From Tribonema minus (lineage: Eukaryota; Sar; Xanthophyceae; Tribonematales; Tribonemataceae), in the NCBI GenBank assembly GCA_017506865.1, contig JAFCMP010000518.1, positions 62,001 to 126,000 on the forward strand: a DNA stretch of 64,000 bases, written 5' to 3'. Positions within the stretch are counted from its first letter, which is position 1; every line of letters starts with the position of its first letter. The translations under genes and the position numbers were made by a program. The notes beneath the pieces are model-generated. The model saw only the letters and a list, made by a program, of their open reading frames with translations. It was not told where the DNA came from and made no database searches. Below are positions 54,697-64,000 of this stretch, piece by piece.

Positions 54697-55722
54697 GGGC
54701 ACGCAACGCACGCAAGCACTTGCTCGATTCCGGTCGCAGCGCCACATGCACTCGATCGGCATGGCATTCCTCAACGAGCCCATGTACTCCACAACGGCTT
54801 CGTTCGATGGCCTATACTGGCAGCTGGCCGTCAAACGCGCCATCGGAGTAGAGGAGCAGACGGCAGGCTGCAAGCTGTGCGGGAAGTCGCCGGGCGGCAC
54901 CCTGCATGCACGGCTGTGTCAAGCGCCACGCGTCAAGGCGCACGACACCATTGTCCACAATAGCGTCAAGAGGGCCACGCAGCGCCTCCTGCGGCAATAC
55001 CTCACAACGGGACTGGTGGACGAGGACTACACGCCGTTTCTGGGGTCCGCCGGGCCGCCGGGGAGTCGCAGGATGGACATCGTGCTGCCTGCCGACGCCT
55101 TCCCGGTGACTGGCTACGACGACCCGACACGCCACCTACCGCTCATGGTGGACGTTACCTGCTTCGAGGCACAGGTGGCGTCGCGGGCGGCGAAGACTGC
55201 AGCAGACCCCGAGCGATGCTGCCGCGACCAAGAGGCCGCCAAGACTACCCACTATTCTGGTCATTATGATCAGAATTGCTACAAACTTGCCACATTGGCA
55301 ATAGGGTCATTTGGCAGCATCGGGGAGCAGGGGCGGAAGCTGCTGGAGGCTGTGGCGACGGAGTATGCCAGCAGGATGTCAGTGCCCGGAGGAGCGCGCC
55401 CTAAAGCTCTCAAGGGCATCGCCCTGGCGCGCTTACGCTCGGCACTGTCGGCAGCGCTCCACATGGCGTACTCTGGCCGTGTCATGACACACATGGCAGA
55501 ATCCAGGGGGGGGGGGCACATGGAGGAGGACGTAGGGGAGGACCCCGAGATGCCATTTGGCGGCGGCGGCGTTTGAGTGGTTGTCATTGCGACACTTTCA
55601 GACTGTCATACGACATGTAGATTCCTTACAGCTAGATGCCAATCATCTGGGCTTTTTCGCGCCCTGAGCGAGAATTAATGAAAAGTACAAGCACAACATA
55701 TAATACAAGTATAATACTAGTA
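54697..55722 (+). mobile_element. LINE, 5'-truncated copy (RLE class)
   Basis: Collinear with 60,247-61,240 of the full-length element and nearly identical: two amino acid changes were seen in the reading frame (GLYWQ versus GLSWQ, YLTTG versus YLKTG), as well as a G-run difference. It encodes the last about 290 residues: CCHC knuckle, RRMDIVL and VDVTCFEAQ endonuclease core, and here an intact C-terminus ending at 55,576 (MPFGGGGV). The 3' untranslated part ends in GAATTAATGAAAAGTACAAG followed by a degenerate ACAAG tail. Truncation at the 5' end is the usual product of incomplete reverse transcription. Confidence 0.92.
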
Positions 55723-55786
55723 GGCCTCCACGAGATGCGGATAGGTATGTAGCTGTAGCATGTAGCACCATGGCGTAGCAGAGATC

Positions 55787-58700
55787 ATGAAAAGAATATC
55801 ATGGCGGCGGCGGGAGGCCCGTATTGCCAACTCTGAATCAGCGCAGAAATGCAAGGAATCCGATCTAGCGTGCGCACAAGCGCAGGATATTAGCACCAGT
55901 GCTGCAGATGGCAATGGCGCTTGTCAACAGGACGATGGCACGAGTGGCAGCAGCAGAGCAACTGGAGACGGACGCGCAGCGCACAAACGCAAGAGGGTAC
56001 AGAATGACGGTTGGTCAATTTCCGATCAAACAGGCGAAGGGGAGCACACGGGCGGGCAAAGTGCAGTCAAGCGCTCTAGAACAGGTCATAACAGTCTGGA
56101 ACAGCAACGTCTGATGCTAGACGACGAAGCTGGAGGTGGAGGCAGTGCGGACCCGGAGTACAAGTGCAACTTATGCGACCTCGTGGTGAAGAAGGGCATG
56201 TCGCTGCTCTCGTTACAGCAGAGGTTAAACGCCCACATCGCGGCGAAGCACCAGCGCAAACACCACAGTGGGACAGCAACAACGTTCCTGGAGCGCTCCG
56301 ACCTCAGCACGTCGCACTTGCAAACCATCTACACCGAGTGTGCCTTGTGCAAAAACCTGTTTCATGCCAACAAGACATTCAGAGTGGACAGCAGCGATGC
56401 CAGCGCGGGCAAGCACTGCCGCAAATGCAGGCCTATCACTTCACCCGCTGCAGTGGCGGCAACATTGTCAACAACAGCATCAGCAGCACCGCTAGCACCT
56501 GATGCATCGACGGCAACAGCTACCACGTCGCTGCCACAGCAGCAACCGGCGTGCACACCCATCGGCAACCCCTACGCAAAGGGACCAGCGCACGCGCAGC
56601 AGGCACCTGCTGCTCAGGCTGGTGGCAGCAGCTCCTCCGGCAGCTCAAAGAGGCCGGAACGCGGGGGCAGCAGTGCTACACGAGGGGGTCGGGGTCGCAG
56701 TGGAGGGCGCGGACGTGGCAATGGAGGACGCGTTCGCAGCGGCAGCAATGATGCAGACATCAGCAGTAGCAGAGCGACTAGCGGCAGCAGAACCGGAGGC
56801 GGCAGCAGCAGCGGTGCCGGCGGCGGCAGTGCAGCCGGTACCAAGGACAGCGGCGCTGGCAACGGCCGCAGCAGTGATGCCAGCAGCCGCAGCGGCGGTG
56901 CTAGCAACAGCGGCAGTGGCGCGCGAACTCAAAACGGCCGCGGTGGCCGTGGCAGCGGTCGCAGCAGCAACAGCGGCGGACGAGGCTGTGGTCGTGGCGG
57001 CCGCGGCGGCGGCGGAGGGGGCCCCAGAGCGGCAGGTGCGGCGACAGCAGCGGCAGCGCCAGGCCCTGCAGGCGCAGCAGGTGGGGCAGGTGGGCTTTTC
57101 ACGTGGACCATCTCAACCCCCGCAGTCGCAGCAGTGCTTGACAGCATCAGCCTCGATGAGCTGTGCAAGCTGCAGTTCGCGACAACTAGAAGCCTTGCTA
57201 GACCACGCAATCGTCGCTATGTGGGAGCTGCACTGGAGAACGCAGCAACACATCTGTTGGCACACACAATGACGATGTTCGTCAATGCGGCGCGGGAGCC
57301 AGATTCCGCAGGGCGGGTGCAGCGACTGCAAAGATCCACGATTCTACACCACCTCATGCCATCACTCATCACCTCCACCGATGGCGCACCTGGCATCACT
57401 CGCTCCGACAGAATCAGAATGTTGGCACGCGGTGAGCTTGACCGGTTGGTGCCAGCGCTCCTCGCACACGCACGTGCGCACCGGCGCTGGCGCGCGCGCC
57501 AGCAAACGGAGGCAGCGATCAACGCCTACGTCCTACAGTGCATGGGCACACGGGGGGGGCTACAGCAGGCAGCGCGTTTCCTTCAGCCCAAAACGGTGGC
57601 GATACCTGATGATGACTGCTTTGCCGCAATGCAGTCCAAACACCCCCCCGCTGCGCCAGGGGAACAACTCCATGAGCTATCCGGCATGGTTGATCAGCTT
57701 GTGGCGAAAGCAGCCGACATGCCAGCAGAACTCAGCCTGTTACAGGAGGAGGGAATTGAGCCAGAGACGGTTGCCAAGCTCATCCAGCGAGCAAGCCCTT
57801 ACAGTGGAGCAGGCCCATCGGGGCTGCGCTACAGCCACCTGCAGGATGCGCTACGCACAAGCTGGGGACGGCATGAGTTTGCTGCTGTCCTCACACGGTG
57901 GCTTCAGACCGTTATGCGGGAGGCTGCGCGGCTGCCGGATGCCTTCTGGCAGTTGCATGGCGCGGGGCGCCTGACGCCACTTGCAGAACAACAGGAAGAT
58001 GGTACAGCTAAGCAGCGGCCCATCGTTTGCGGCGAGGTGCTGCAGCGACTATGCACTTCGGTGTACGTGGCAGACCGCAAAGACTTCCTGGCGGAGCTCC
58101 TTGAGCCAGACGGGCAGTATGGGGTAGCCGTCTCAGCAGGAGCGGAGAAAGCGGCCATGGCCGGCAAACTCGCGTATGAGCTCGGTCACTGGCAGTTCAT
58201 GCTGGACCTCAAGAATGCCTTCAACATGGTGTTCGTCCTGGCGGCAGCGGAATGGGTAGCAGCACAGCTGCCGGACTTCCTCGACTACTTCATCGGCACA
58301 TACGTTCGCACTCGGCCACGCCTGCTGTTCCAGCACGTTGACGGCTCCACGCGCATCATCATGTCTCAGCGCGGGTTTAAGCAGGGGGACCCCGCGGCAC
58401 CGATGCTCTTCTGCGGCGCCATTGCTCAGTGCTTGAAACGGTTCAATGAGGCGGCGGCTGCGCAGCGCGCGCGGAGGCGGATGGGCGCCTACATGGACGA
58501 TGCCAACGTCCGAACAGGCGCTTGCACGCTGACTCAGGATGACATACAGGCGGTGGCGCAGCTCAAACAACACTTTGCGGAGGTGGGGCTGGAGCTAAAC
58601 CTCACCAAGTCACGCGCGCTGCCTGGCAGGGGGCATGTGGTGACAGACCACGAGCGGCAACTGCTGCAGCAGCTGGGCGTTCAGCTAGTGGGGGATACGG

Positions 58701-61084
58701 ATGAAAATCAGAACCGTGGAGCTGTGTTGCTGGGGGTGCCGGTGGGCCACAGCAGCTTTGTGGACGCATGGCTGCGCAGGGAAGCGGGTGCAGGCGGGGC
58801 AGGGGCTCGATTTGCAGAGCGATGCGCGCGCCTGACATCTCCGAGGGCTATGTTCAGGTTACTGCGCTACTGCGTGGTGCCTCGCATGACGTACTGCCTG
58901 CGCACCATTCCCACTACGCAGACAGCGCCAGCCGCCAAGGAGTGGGATCGGGTCACGCAGTGGGTGCTTGAGCACTCAATGGGCCTGCAGCCACCAGGCC
59001 AGACCTGGCGCCAGTTTGAGCAAAGTGGGGCCCACTTCCATCTGGCAGCGCACGGCCCAGCCTTACAGCAAGCGCGACTCCCAACACGGCATGGCGGCCT
59101 TGGCATTACCAGCGCCTGCGACATCGCTGATGCTGCGTATGTGGCGGGCACGTTGCAAGCGCTGCAACCAGCACTCTCTGGATGGGCGGGGGTGCTGCAG
59201 CAGGCGGCTCCTCAAGCGGCTGCAGACAACGCTGCTGAGGATGCGGCAACACAAGCGGCACCGGCAGCAGCGGCAGCAGCACCAGCACCAGCAGCATCAG
59301 CAGCGGCAACTGTTACAGCGGCAGCGGCGGTTGCCAGTGGAGGCGCGACCGCTCCGGCAGCGGCAACTGCATCAGCGGCTGGCCGCGCTTATGGCGCAGC
59401 CATTGCGGCAACACACGACGCAGCTGCCGCTGGATCAGGGGCCGCGGCGGCAGCACAGGCGGCACCAGCGGCAGCAGCAGCAGCGGCGGCGCACGGCGCA
59501 ACTACTCCGGCGGCAGCAGCAGCGGCGGCAGCAGCAGCTGCTCCAGCATCAGAGGCTGCTGCAGCAGCGGCAGCACATGTTGCACCTCAAGTGGCCTTGG
59601 CGGCATCACTAACTGCAGCATCAACAGCAGCGGCTGCGGGCATAGGCAATACAGCTGCTACAGGCCCTACTAGCCTAAGGGCTGCTGCAGCACCTGCAAC
59701 AGGAGCAGCGTCGGCAGGCGGCGCCGCAACCGTGCCGGCTGCGACAGCGGCAATGGCGGTGGCAGCGGCCAATGCGGCAGGTGCTGCACCAACACCTGCG
59801 GCAGCAGCAACACCACTGGCAGCAGCAGCAACGGCAGGCGGCACAGCTGCAGCACCAGCGCACGCAGCAGCGGCAGCCGTCAATGCAGGCGCTGCGCGTT
59901 CCACACCAGCAATGCTACAAGGCGCAGCAGCAGCAGAGGTGGCGCGCCTGCCCCTCATGCGGACGATCGCCACAGCTGCCACATCTCTACGTGCAGCAAC
60001 AGGTGACAAGCTGGAACATATACTGCCACCAGCGCTAACGCCACTGCAGCAGCAACCACCTACGCAGCAGCCGCCGCTGCGGCCGACAGCAGGTGGTGGC
60101 ACTGGTGCGGATGCTGCTTGCGTACTTGACGCCAGTGCTCTGCAGTTGCAGTGTAGCCTGAAGCGCCCCAATCAGAGTGCGCTTGCAGATGCCGTCGCTA
60201 CCGAGCTTGCAGATAAGGTGGAGGCGGACCTGCAACAGCTGCCGCAGGGCACGCAACGCACGCAAGCACTTGCTCGATTCCGGTCGCAGCGCCACATGCA
60301 CTCGATCGGCATGGCATTCCTCAACGAGCCCATGTACTCCACAACGGCTTCGTTCGATGGCCTATCCTGGCAGCTGGCCGTCAAACGCGCCATCGGAGTA
60401 GAGGAGCAGACGGCAGGCTGCAAGCTGTGCGGGAAGTCGCCGGGCGGCACCCTGCATGCACGGCTGTGTCAAGCGCCACGCGTCAAGGCGCACGACACCA
60501 TTGTCCACAATAGCGTCAAGAGGGCCACGCAGCGCCTCCTGCGGCAATACCTCAAAACGGGACTGGTGGACGAGGACTACACGCCGTTTCTGGGGTCCGC
60601 CGGGCCGCCGGGGAGTCGCAGGATGGACATCGTGCTGCCTGCCGACGCCTTCCCGGTGACCGGCTACGACGACCCGACACGCCACCTACCGCTCATGGTG
60701 GACGTTACCTGCTTCGAGGCACAGGTGGCGTCGCGGGCGGCGAAGACTGCAGCAGACCCCGAGCGATGCTGCCGCGACCAAGAGGCCGCCAAGACTACCC
60801 ACTATTCTGGTCATTATGATCAGAATTGCTACAAACTTGCCACATTGGCAATAGGGTCATTTGGCAGCATCGGGGAGCAGGGGCGGAAGCTGCTGGAGGC
60901 TGTGGCGACGGAGTATGCCAGCAGGATGTCAGTGCCCGGAGGAGCGCGCCCTAAAGCTCTCAAGGGCATCGCCCTGGCGCGCTTACGCTCGGCACTGTCG
61001 GCAGCGCTCCACATGGCGTACTCTGGCCGTGTCATGACACACATGGCAGAATCCAGGGGGGGGGGCACATGGAGGAGGACGTAG
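55787..61084 (+). CDS. Non-LTR retrotransposon polyprotein: zinc finger, reverse transcriptase, restriction-like endonuclease
   Basis: 1,765 codons from the ATG at 55,787. In order: a C2H2-type finger (CNLCD with C127, HIAAKH) and a second Cys cluster (CALC...CRKC, about 186-215); a Gly/Ser/Arg-rich stretch with RGG words (about 285-425); reverse transcriptase (about 600-960) with FMLDLKNAF (D807), RGFKQGDPAAPMLF and YMDDA (Y902-A906) in place of the usual YADD; a very Ala-rich stretch (about 1,131-1,391); and a C-terminal CCHC knuckle (C1545, C1548, H1557, C1561) followed by RRMDIVLP (D1614) and VDVTCFEAQ (D1639). Knuckle plus PD..D-type nuclease after the RT is the layout of R2/NeSL-like LINEs that nick the target and prime on it. 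A 10-G run, against 11 in the neighbouring copy, shifts the frame, so the last residues differ and the ORF ends about 14 residues early. Confidence 0.9.
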   Translation: MKRISWRRREARIANSESAQKCKESDLACAQAQDISTSAADGNGACQQDDGTSGSSRATGDGRAAHKRKRVQNDGWSISDQTGEGEHTGGQSAVKRSRTGHNSLEQQRLMLDDEAGGGGSADPEYKCNLCDLVVKKGMSLLSLQQRLNAHIAAKHQRKHHSGTATTFLERSDLSTSHLQTIYTECALCKNLFHANKTFRVDSSDASAGKHCRKCRPITSPAAVAATLSTTASAAPLAPDASTATATTSLPQQQPACTPIGNPYAKGPAHAQQAPAAQAGGSSSSGSSKRPERGGSSATRGGRGRSGGRGRGNGGRVRSGSNDADISSSRATSGSRTGGGSSSGAGGGSAAGTKDSGAGNGRSSDASSRSGGASNSGSGARTQNGRGGRGSGRSSNSGGRGCGRGGRGGGGGGPRAAGAATAAAAPGPAGAAGGAGGLFTWTISTPAVAAVLDSISLDELCKLQFATTRSLARPRNRRYVGAALENAATHLLAHTMTMFVNAAREPDSAGRVQRLQRSTILHHLMPSLITSTDGAPGITRSDRIRMLARGELDRLVPALLAHARAHRRWRARQQTEAAINAYVLQCMGTRGGLQQAARFLQPKTVAIPDDDCFAAMQSKHPPAAPGEQLHELSGMVDQLVAKAADMPAELSLLQEEGIEPETVAKLIQRASPYSGAGPSGLRYSHLQDALRTSWGRHEFAAVLTRWLQTVMREAARLPDAFWQLHGAGRLTPLAEQQEDGTAKQRPIVCGEVLQRLCTSVYVADRKDFLAELLEPDGQYGVAVSAGAEKAAMAGKLAYELGHWQFMLDLKNAFNMVFVLAAAEWVAAQLPDFLDYFIGTYVRTRPRLLFQHVDGSTRIIMSQRGFKQGDPAAPMLFCGAIAQCLKRFNEAAAAQRARRRMGAYMDDANVRTGACTLTQDDIQAVAQLKQHFAEVGLELNLTKSRALPGRGHVVTDHERQLLQQLGVQLVGDTDENQNRGAVLLGVPVGHSSFVDAWLRREAGAGGAGARFAERCARLTSPRAMFRLLRYCVVPRMTYCLRTIPTTQTAPAAKEWDRVTQWVLEHSMGLQPPGQTWRQFEQSGAHFHLAAHGPALQQARLPTRHGGLGITSACDIADAAYVAGTLQALQPALSGWAGVLQQAAPQAAADNAAEDAATQAAPAAAAAAPAPAASAAATVTAAAAVASGGATAPAAATASAAGRAYGAAIAATHDAAAAGSGAAAAAQAAPAAAAAAAAHGATTPAAAAAAAAAAAPASEAAAAAAAHVAPQVALAASLTAASTAAAAGIGNTAATGPTSLRAAAAPATGAASAGGAATVPAATAAMAVAAANAAGAAPTPAAAATPLAAAATAGGTAAAPAHAAAAAVNAGAARSTPAMLQGAAAAEVARLPLMRTIATAATSLRAATGDKLEHILPPALTPLQQQPPTQQPPLRPTAGGGTGADAACVLDASALQLQCSLKRPNQSALADAVATELADKVEADLQQLPQGTQRTQALARFRSQRHMHSIGMAFLNEPMYSTTASFDGLSWQLAVKRAIGVEEQTAGCKLCGKSPGGTLHARLCQAPRVKAHDTIVHNSVKRATQRLLRQYLKTGLVDEDYTPFLGSAGPPGSRRMDIVLPADAFPVTGYDDPTRHLPLMVDVTCFEAQVASRAAKTAADPERCCRDQEAAKTTHYSGHYDQNCYKLATLAIGSFGSIGEQGRKLLEAVATEYASRMSVPGGARPKALKGIALARLRSALSAALHMAYSGRVMTHMAESRGGGTWRRT
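59180..59960 (+). repeat. GCA/GCG-rich Ala-coding region inside the LINE ORF
   Basis: Imperfect GCA/GCG/GCT triplets encode about 260 residues that are mostly Ala with Pro, Thr and Gly. Because of the triplet bias the other five frames also stay open (Gln/Arg-rich on plus, Leu/Pro or Val/Ala-rich on minus); these are shadows. The reading frame is maintained throughout despite many codon changes. Confidence 0.85.
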
Positions 61085-61287
61085 GGGAGGACCCCGAGAT
61101 GCCATTTGGCGGCGGCGGCGTTTGAGTGGTTGTCGTTGCGACACTTTCAGACTGTCATACGACATGTAGATTCCTTACAGCTAGATGCCAATCATCTGGG
61201 CTTTTTCGCGCCCTGAGCGAGAATTAATAAAAAGTACAAGCACATAACACAAGCACATAACACAAGCACATGTACAAGCACATAAAC

Positions 61288-62371
61288 TAGCGTCCCAAGC
61301 TCGTTAACGCCGAAAGGCGTGGCAGCGAATGCGGCTGGTTGGTGGGTGGGCTGGGCTGCAGGGCTTGCAGGAGCTAGCACCAGCGGCCCTCAGGTGATGC
61401 CAGCGTGCGTAGCCCCTTCGAGAGAACTTCAAACGTGTGGTGGTGTCTCGGAAGCGCTGGCTGGCGTGCGGAGGAGGGACAGGCAGCGGCTTGGCGTGCT
61501 TGGAGAGCAAGCGGAGTCGGCTGCACACCACGGCACCAACCACAAGTTACTCGCAGCGGTAAATGGCAATATCTTGTCAGGCTTGCAGCCTGCGGTGAGC
61601 CGTGACCTCGCTCATCAAGGAGGCGATGCTTTACTTAGTTATATAGCCTTTCTCTCTAGCGTCAGCGCCTGGCGCCCAGTGACTCCCTCTGCTTATCTCT
61701 ATGATATCGGGGTTCACGTAGATAGCCACAATCTCCAGTTCAGGGCCCATCATGGTGACCTTGGCCTGCATGAAAACTTTGAGATGGAGTCTGCGTGGAG
61801 CTGGGTGGCCCTTAGAAGGGTCTGTCTGTGGGGGGAGAGTCTTGCAGCTTTGTTTGGTATCCCTGCTAGTGTGTGGGGGACAGTCGCTTGCGGATGCTTT
61901 GTTGGGGGTGATATGGGAGGCCCGGTGAACCACCGTCCCGCTCATCAAGGAGGCGATGCTTTGCTTAGTTATATAGCCTTTCTTTCTAGCGTCAGCGCCT
62001 GGCGCCCAGTGACTCCCTCTGCTTATCTTTATGATATCGGGGTTCACGTAGATAGCCACAATCTCCAGTTCAGGGCCCATTATGGTGACCTTGGCCTGCA
62101 TGAAAACTTTGAGATGGAGTCTGCGTGGAGCTGGGTGGCCCTAAGACGGGTCTGTCTGTGGGGGGAGAGTCTTGTAGCTTTGTTTGGTATCCCTGCTAGT
62201 ATGTGGGGGACAGTCGCTTGCGGGTGCTTTGTTGGGGGTGATGTGGGGGGCGGGGTGTGGCGTGCAAGCTTTGCATGCTACATCCAAGAGTGAGAACAAG
62301 GCGACACACCTACAACATGGCATTTCCACAGCCACAAGTGGAATATAATAAAAGTACAAGCACAACACAAG
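61288..62371 (+). mobile_element. Third unit with LINE-type 3' tail, unassigned open frame
   Basis: Follows the full-length LINE directly and ends in GAATATAATAAAAGTACAAG then CACAACACAAGG, the same terminal motif as the two LINE copies before it. It contains an open plus frame to a stop at 62,291-62,293 (first ATG at about 61,396). The encoded protein has no recognised domain; wording such as RPVTPSAYLYDIGVHVDSHN and ESAWSWVALRRVCLWGESL occurs twice because of the internal duplication. It could be a 3' piece of another LINE family or a non-autonomous element using the same tail. Confidence 0.45.
61611..62270 (+). repeat. 330-bp in-frame tandem duplication
   Basis: CTCATCAAGGAGGCGATGCT starts at 61,611 and again at 61,941, exactly 330 bases (110 codons) apart. 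The two units are nearly identical, with only scattered substitutions (CATCATGGTG versus CATTATGGTG; GAAGGGTC versus GACGGGTC). The frame is preserved through both. Confidence 0.95.
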
Positions 62372-62554
62372 GAGGACCATTGCAGCATGCACCGCTTTGA
62401 CGTACGTGTGGATGTATTAGCACAAGTACGCAAGGGGCAGCATTGCAGCAGACAAAACAAATGCGCATGCCAGCAACAGGTTATGCACACGTGGCTGGAG
62501 TGGTTGGACTGTATGACGGAAAAATATGTACTTTACATGTAGAAGGCACGCACA
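62372..62554. other. Spacer, 3' flank of the hAT gene
   Basis: Short stretch between the LINE-type unit and the hAT stop. On the minus strand TGTAA lies at 62,537-62,533, within about 20 bases of the hAT stop, as expected for its polyadenylation signal. No terminal inverted repeat of the hAT element was recognised. Confidence 0.4.
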
Positions 62555-64000
62555 TCAGCAAGTGCGCGTGTTGTACTGCAGCATGCAGCTGCTGGCCACA
62601 TAGTCCTCAAGGACATTACCCTGCTGGTCTCCAAATGATGCTTTGAGAATGGAAAACGCGCGCTCAGCCGCTGCAGAGGATGGTTGCACTGTGGCAAATG
62701 CCCGGGCAAGCGAACACCAGTTGGGCAGGTCAAGGCGGTGCCTAGCCCAGAAGGGCATTATGTGCTCGGTCTTAAACTCCGGATCACCCCCCCCCAGGTC
62801 CTCCACTGCAGCCTTGTACGCACCTAGCTCAATGACAAGGTCGTCTACTGAGAAAGCACGCAAGAATGGTGCAAACTCGAGTAGACCCTCATCGGAAAGG
62901 AGAGTGCGCACATCCTCCGCGCTGACACGCAGGTCAGCCATGCGCAAGGGGTGACAAAGCCTTGCTGCCTTGTACAGCAGTAGGTGAGGTGCCAGGTGCA
63001 GCATGACTGTTGCGTGGAAGTAGCTGAAGCACCCCGCAATGAGGTACATACCGTACTGCAGCCACTGAAGCTCCAATGGGTTCTGCTGTGCACTTGCGAT
63101 CTGCCTGGCTGCGGTGCTGGCTGCCTGCATCTCTGCACCTTGCAGGGGCGCACGGTTGCACCTCACATTCTGCAGTGCAGCGCATGCAGACAGTGTCAAA
63201 GACAATGTGGTTGAAGATGTGGGCACCAGATAAGCTTTGATGTAAGCAAACATATGTCCACCGTGCATGAGGCACACCGTCTGCAGCCTGAGTGCGGCGC
63301 ACTTATATAAGCTTGTTTCAGTCATGCAAGAGGCACGTTGGGTGCAGCGCATTCAATTCAGAAAGTGCACATCAGGCATGTATGAGGACCACATTGAGTG
63401 CAGCGCGGTCAGGCAGGAAAGTTGAGGGATGCATTCTGCAGTGCATCACCTCCAAATAGCATTCCAGGAGTGTGGTTAGTACCTGGCAGAAGCAAGTACG
63501 CTATGTTGTGTACATAAAAGCGTACATCATCAAGCACGCATGAGGGAGGTGCTTGAAGACAATCAGATGGGTATATACTAGTATTGTACCTGTGCTGCAG
63601 CTTCGGGGGGGGGCTTGCCTGCTCGCCCATACTTTGCCGCAAGCTGCTGGACGGCAGGGAAGAGCATGTTAGGCAGCAGGTCCCGCCTGGCGCTGTCCAG
63701 CCCCTGGATCAAGTCATACGTGATCATCGCGAGCGGCCCATCCCCCTCGAGCAGGTACGTAGCCTGTACGAAAGGCTTGGCTGCAGCCTGAAGACAGACA
63801 AGCTCGAATGTGATGGCACGCTGATTAGCTGTGATGCGCCACTTGGGAATCAAGCTCTTGGTCACGGTGTCGTTCTTGGGCAGCTTGACAGCGGCGCTCT
63901 GAAGGAACGCTGCTATGGCGCTGCCCCTGGAAGCTGCCTCCCACTGCTGCTCCAAAGTCAGCACCTGCATGAGCACCTCGAACTCGGACCACCACCTGTC
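62555..64000 (-). CDS. hAT-family transposase, 3' part (5' end beyond window)
   Basis: Two minus-strand exons. The upstream exon is open from the window edge (RWWSEFEVLMQVL) to 63,590, where AAAQ meets a donor (CACAG then GTACAA). The downstream exon starts after an acceptor (GCACTGCAG, first base 63,169) and ends at 62,555; phases match at 0. The upstream exon has ATYLLEGDGPLAMITYDLI, familiar from the central part of hAT transposases. The last exon has the C-terminal dimerisation region: PFWARHRLDLPNWCSLARAF followed by VQPSSAAAERAFSILK, the sSa.sER.FS signature. The catalytic domain's first acidic residues and the BED-type finger would lie to the right. No frameshift was seen in the visible part, so it may be functional. 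A cut-and-paste transposase of this class could in principle mobilise CAG...CTG-ended small elements like those at 1 and 4.4 kb, but no sequence link was established. Confidence 0.85.

Larger units (their letters stand above)
55723..61287 (+). mobile_element. LINE, apparently full-length copy (RLE class)
   Basis: Starts directly after the tail of the truncated copy. Contains about 65 bases of leader, one long ORF (55,787-61,084), a short 3' untranslated region and a 3' tail of repeated ACAAGCACATA units (61,235-61,287). No LTRs. Near identity with the adjacent truncated copy shows recent activity. Confidence 0.88.

Noticed and set aside
56502-60171. Long alternative frames inside the LINE ORF (Gln/Arg-rich plus frames, Leu/Pro- or Val/Ala-rich minus frames)
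   Set aside because: Shadows of the biased GCA/GGC composition; the frame with zinc finger, reverse transcriptase and endonuclease motifs explains the region.

Overview
The window looks like repeat-dense nuclear DNA of a eukaryote, most probably a chlorophyte green alga. Three things suggest this. Coding stretches are broken by GT-AG introns. Three of the best genes are followed within about 30-80 bases by TGTAA, the polyadenylation signal typical of green algae. CAG/CTG triplet runs and Ala/Gln tracts occur throughout. I see no rRNA, tRNA, organelle or bacterial-type operon. Almost everything identifiable is a mobile element, a satellite array, or a fragmentary or multi-exon gene of a fast-evolving family.

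Left third (1-16.5 kb). The window opens inside a broken copy of a large tyrosine-recombinase (YR) gene, split by a 0.43-kb element with long terminal inverted repeats; a second, oppositely oriented copy of that element lies at 4.4-4.8 kb. CTG-rich DNA, a 268-bp tandem repeat (9.4-10.0 kb), an HNH-endonuclease-like remnant (11.3-12.3 kb, minus) and 3' ends of two LINE families (12.6, 14.0 and 15.6 kb) follow.

Middle (16.5-32 kb). A multi-exon minus-strand gene can be assembled exon by exon from splice sites and matching intron phases. It carries a restriction-endonuclease-like segment followed by a protein-kinase-like domain, the layout known from Crinkler-type proteins. A degenerate two-copy coding family (23.9-25.2 and 41.0-41.8 kb) and another LINE 3' end (30.2-30.9 kb) are also present.

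YR and satellite region (32-54.4 kb). A decayed YR copy (32.3-35.0 kb) is followed by a 5.5-kb complex array with a recurrent perfect 8-bp hairpin. An apparently intact 837-codon YR gene (45.5-48.0 kb) sits between two related arrays in opposite orientation (42.9-45.3 and 48.8-50.2 kb), that is, inside a long inverted repeat. Directly beyond the right arm is an intact superfamily 2 helicase gene with two C-terminal helicase-associated domains (50.6-53.2 kb), then eight copies of a 135-bp minisatellite. The YR gene, its inverted arrays and the adjoining helicase are the best candidate here for an undescribed mobile system.

Right end (54.7-64 kb). A 5'-truncated LINE and a full-length LINE of the same restriction-like-endonuclease class stand head to tail and are almost identical where they overlap. 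A third unit with the same 3' tail motif follows and contains a 330-bp in-frame duplication. A hAT transposase gene on the minus strand runs off the right edge.
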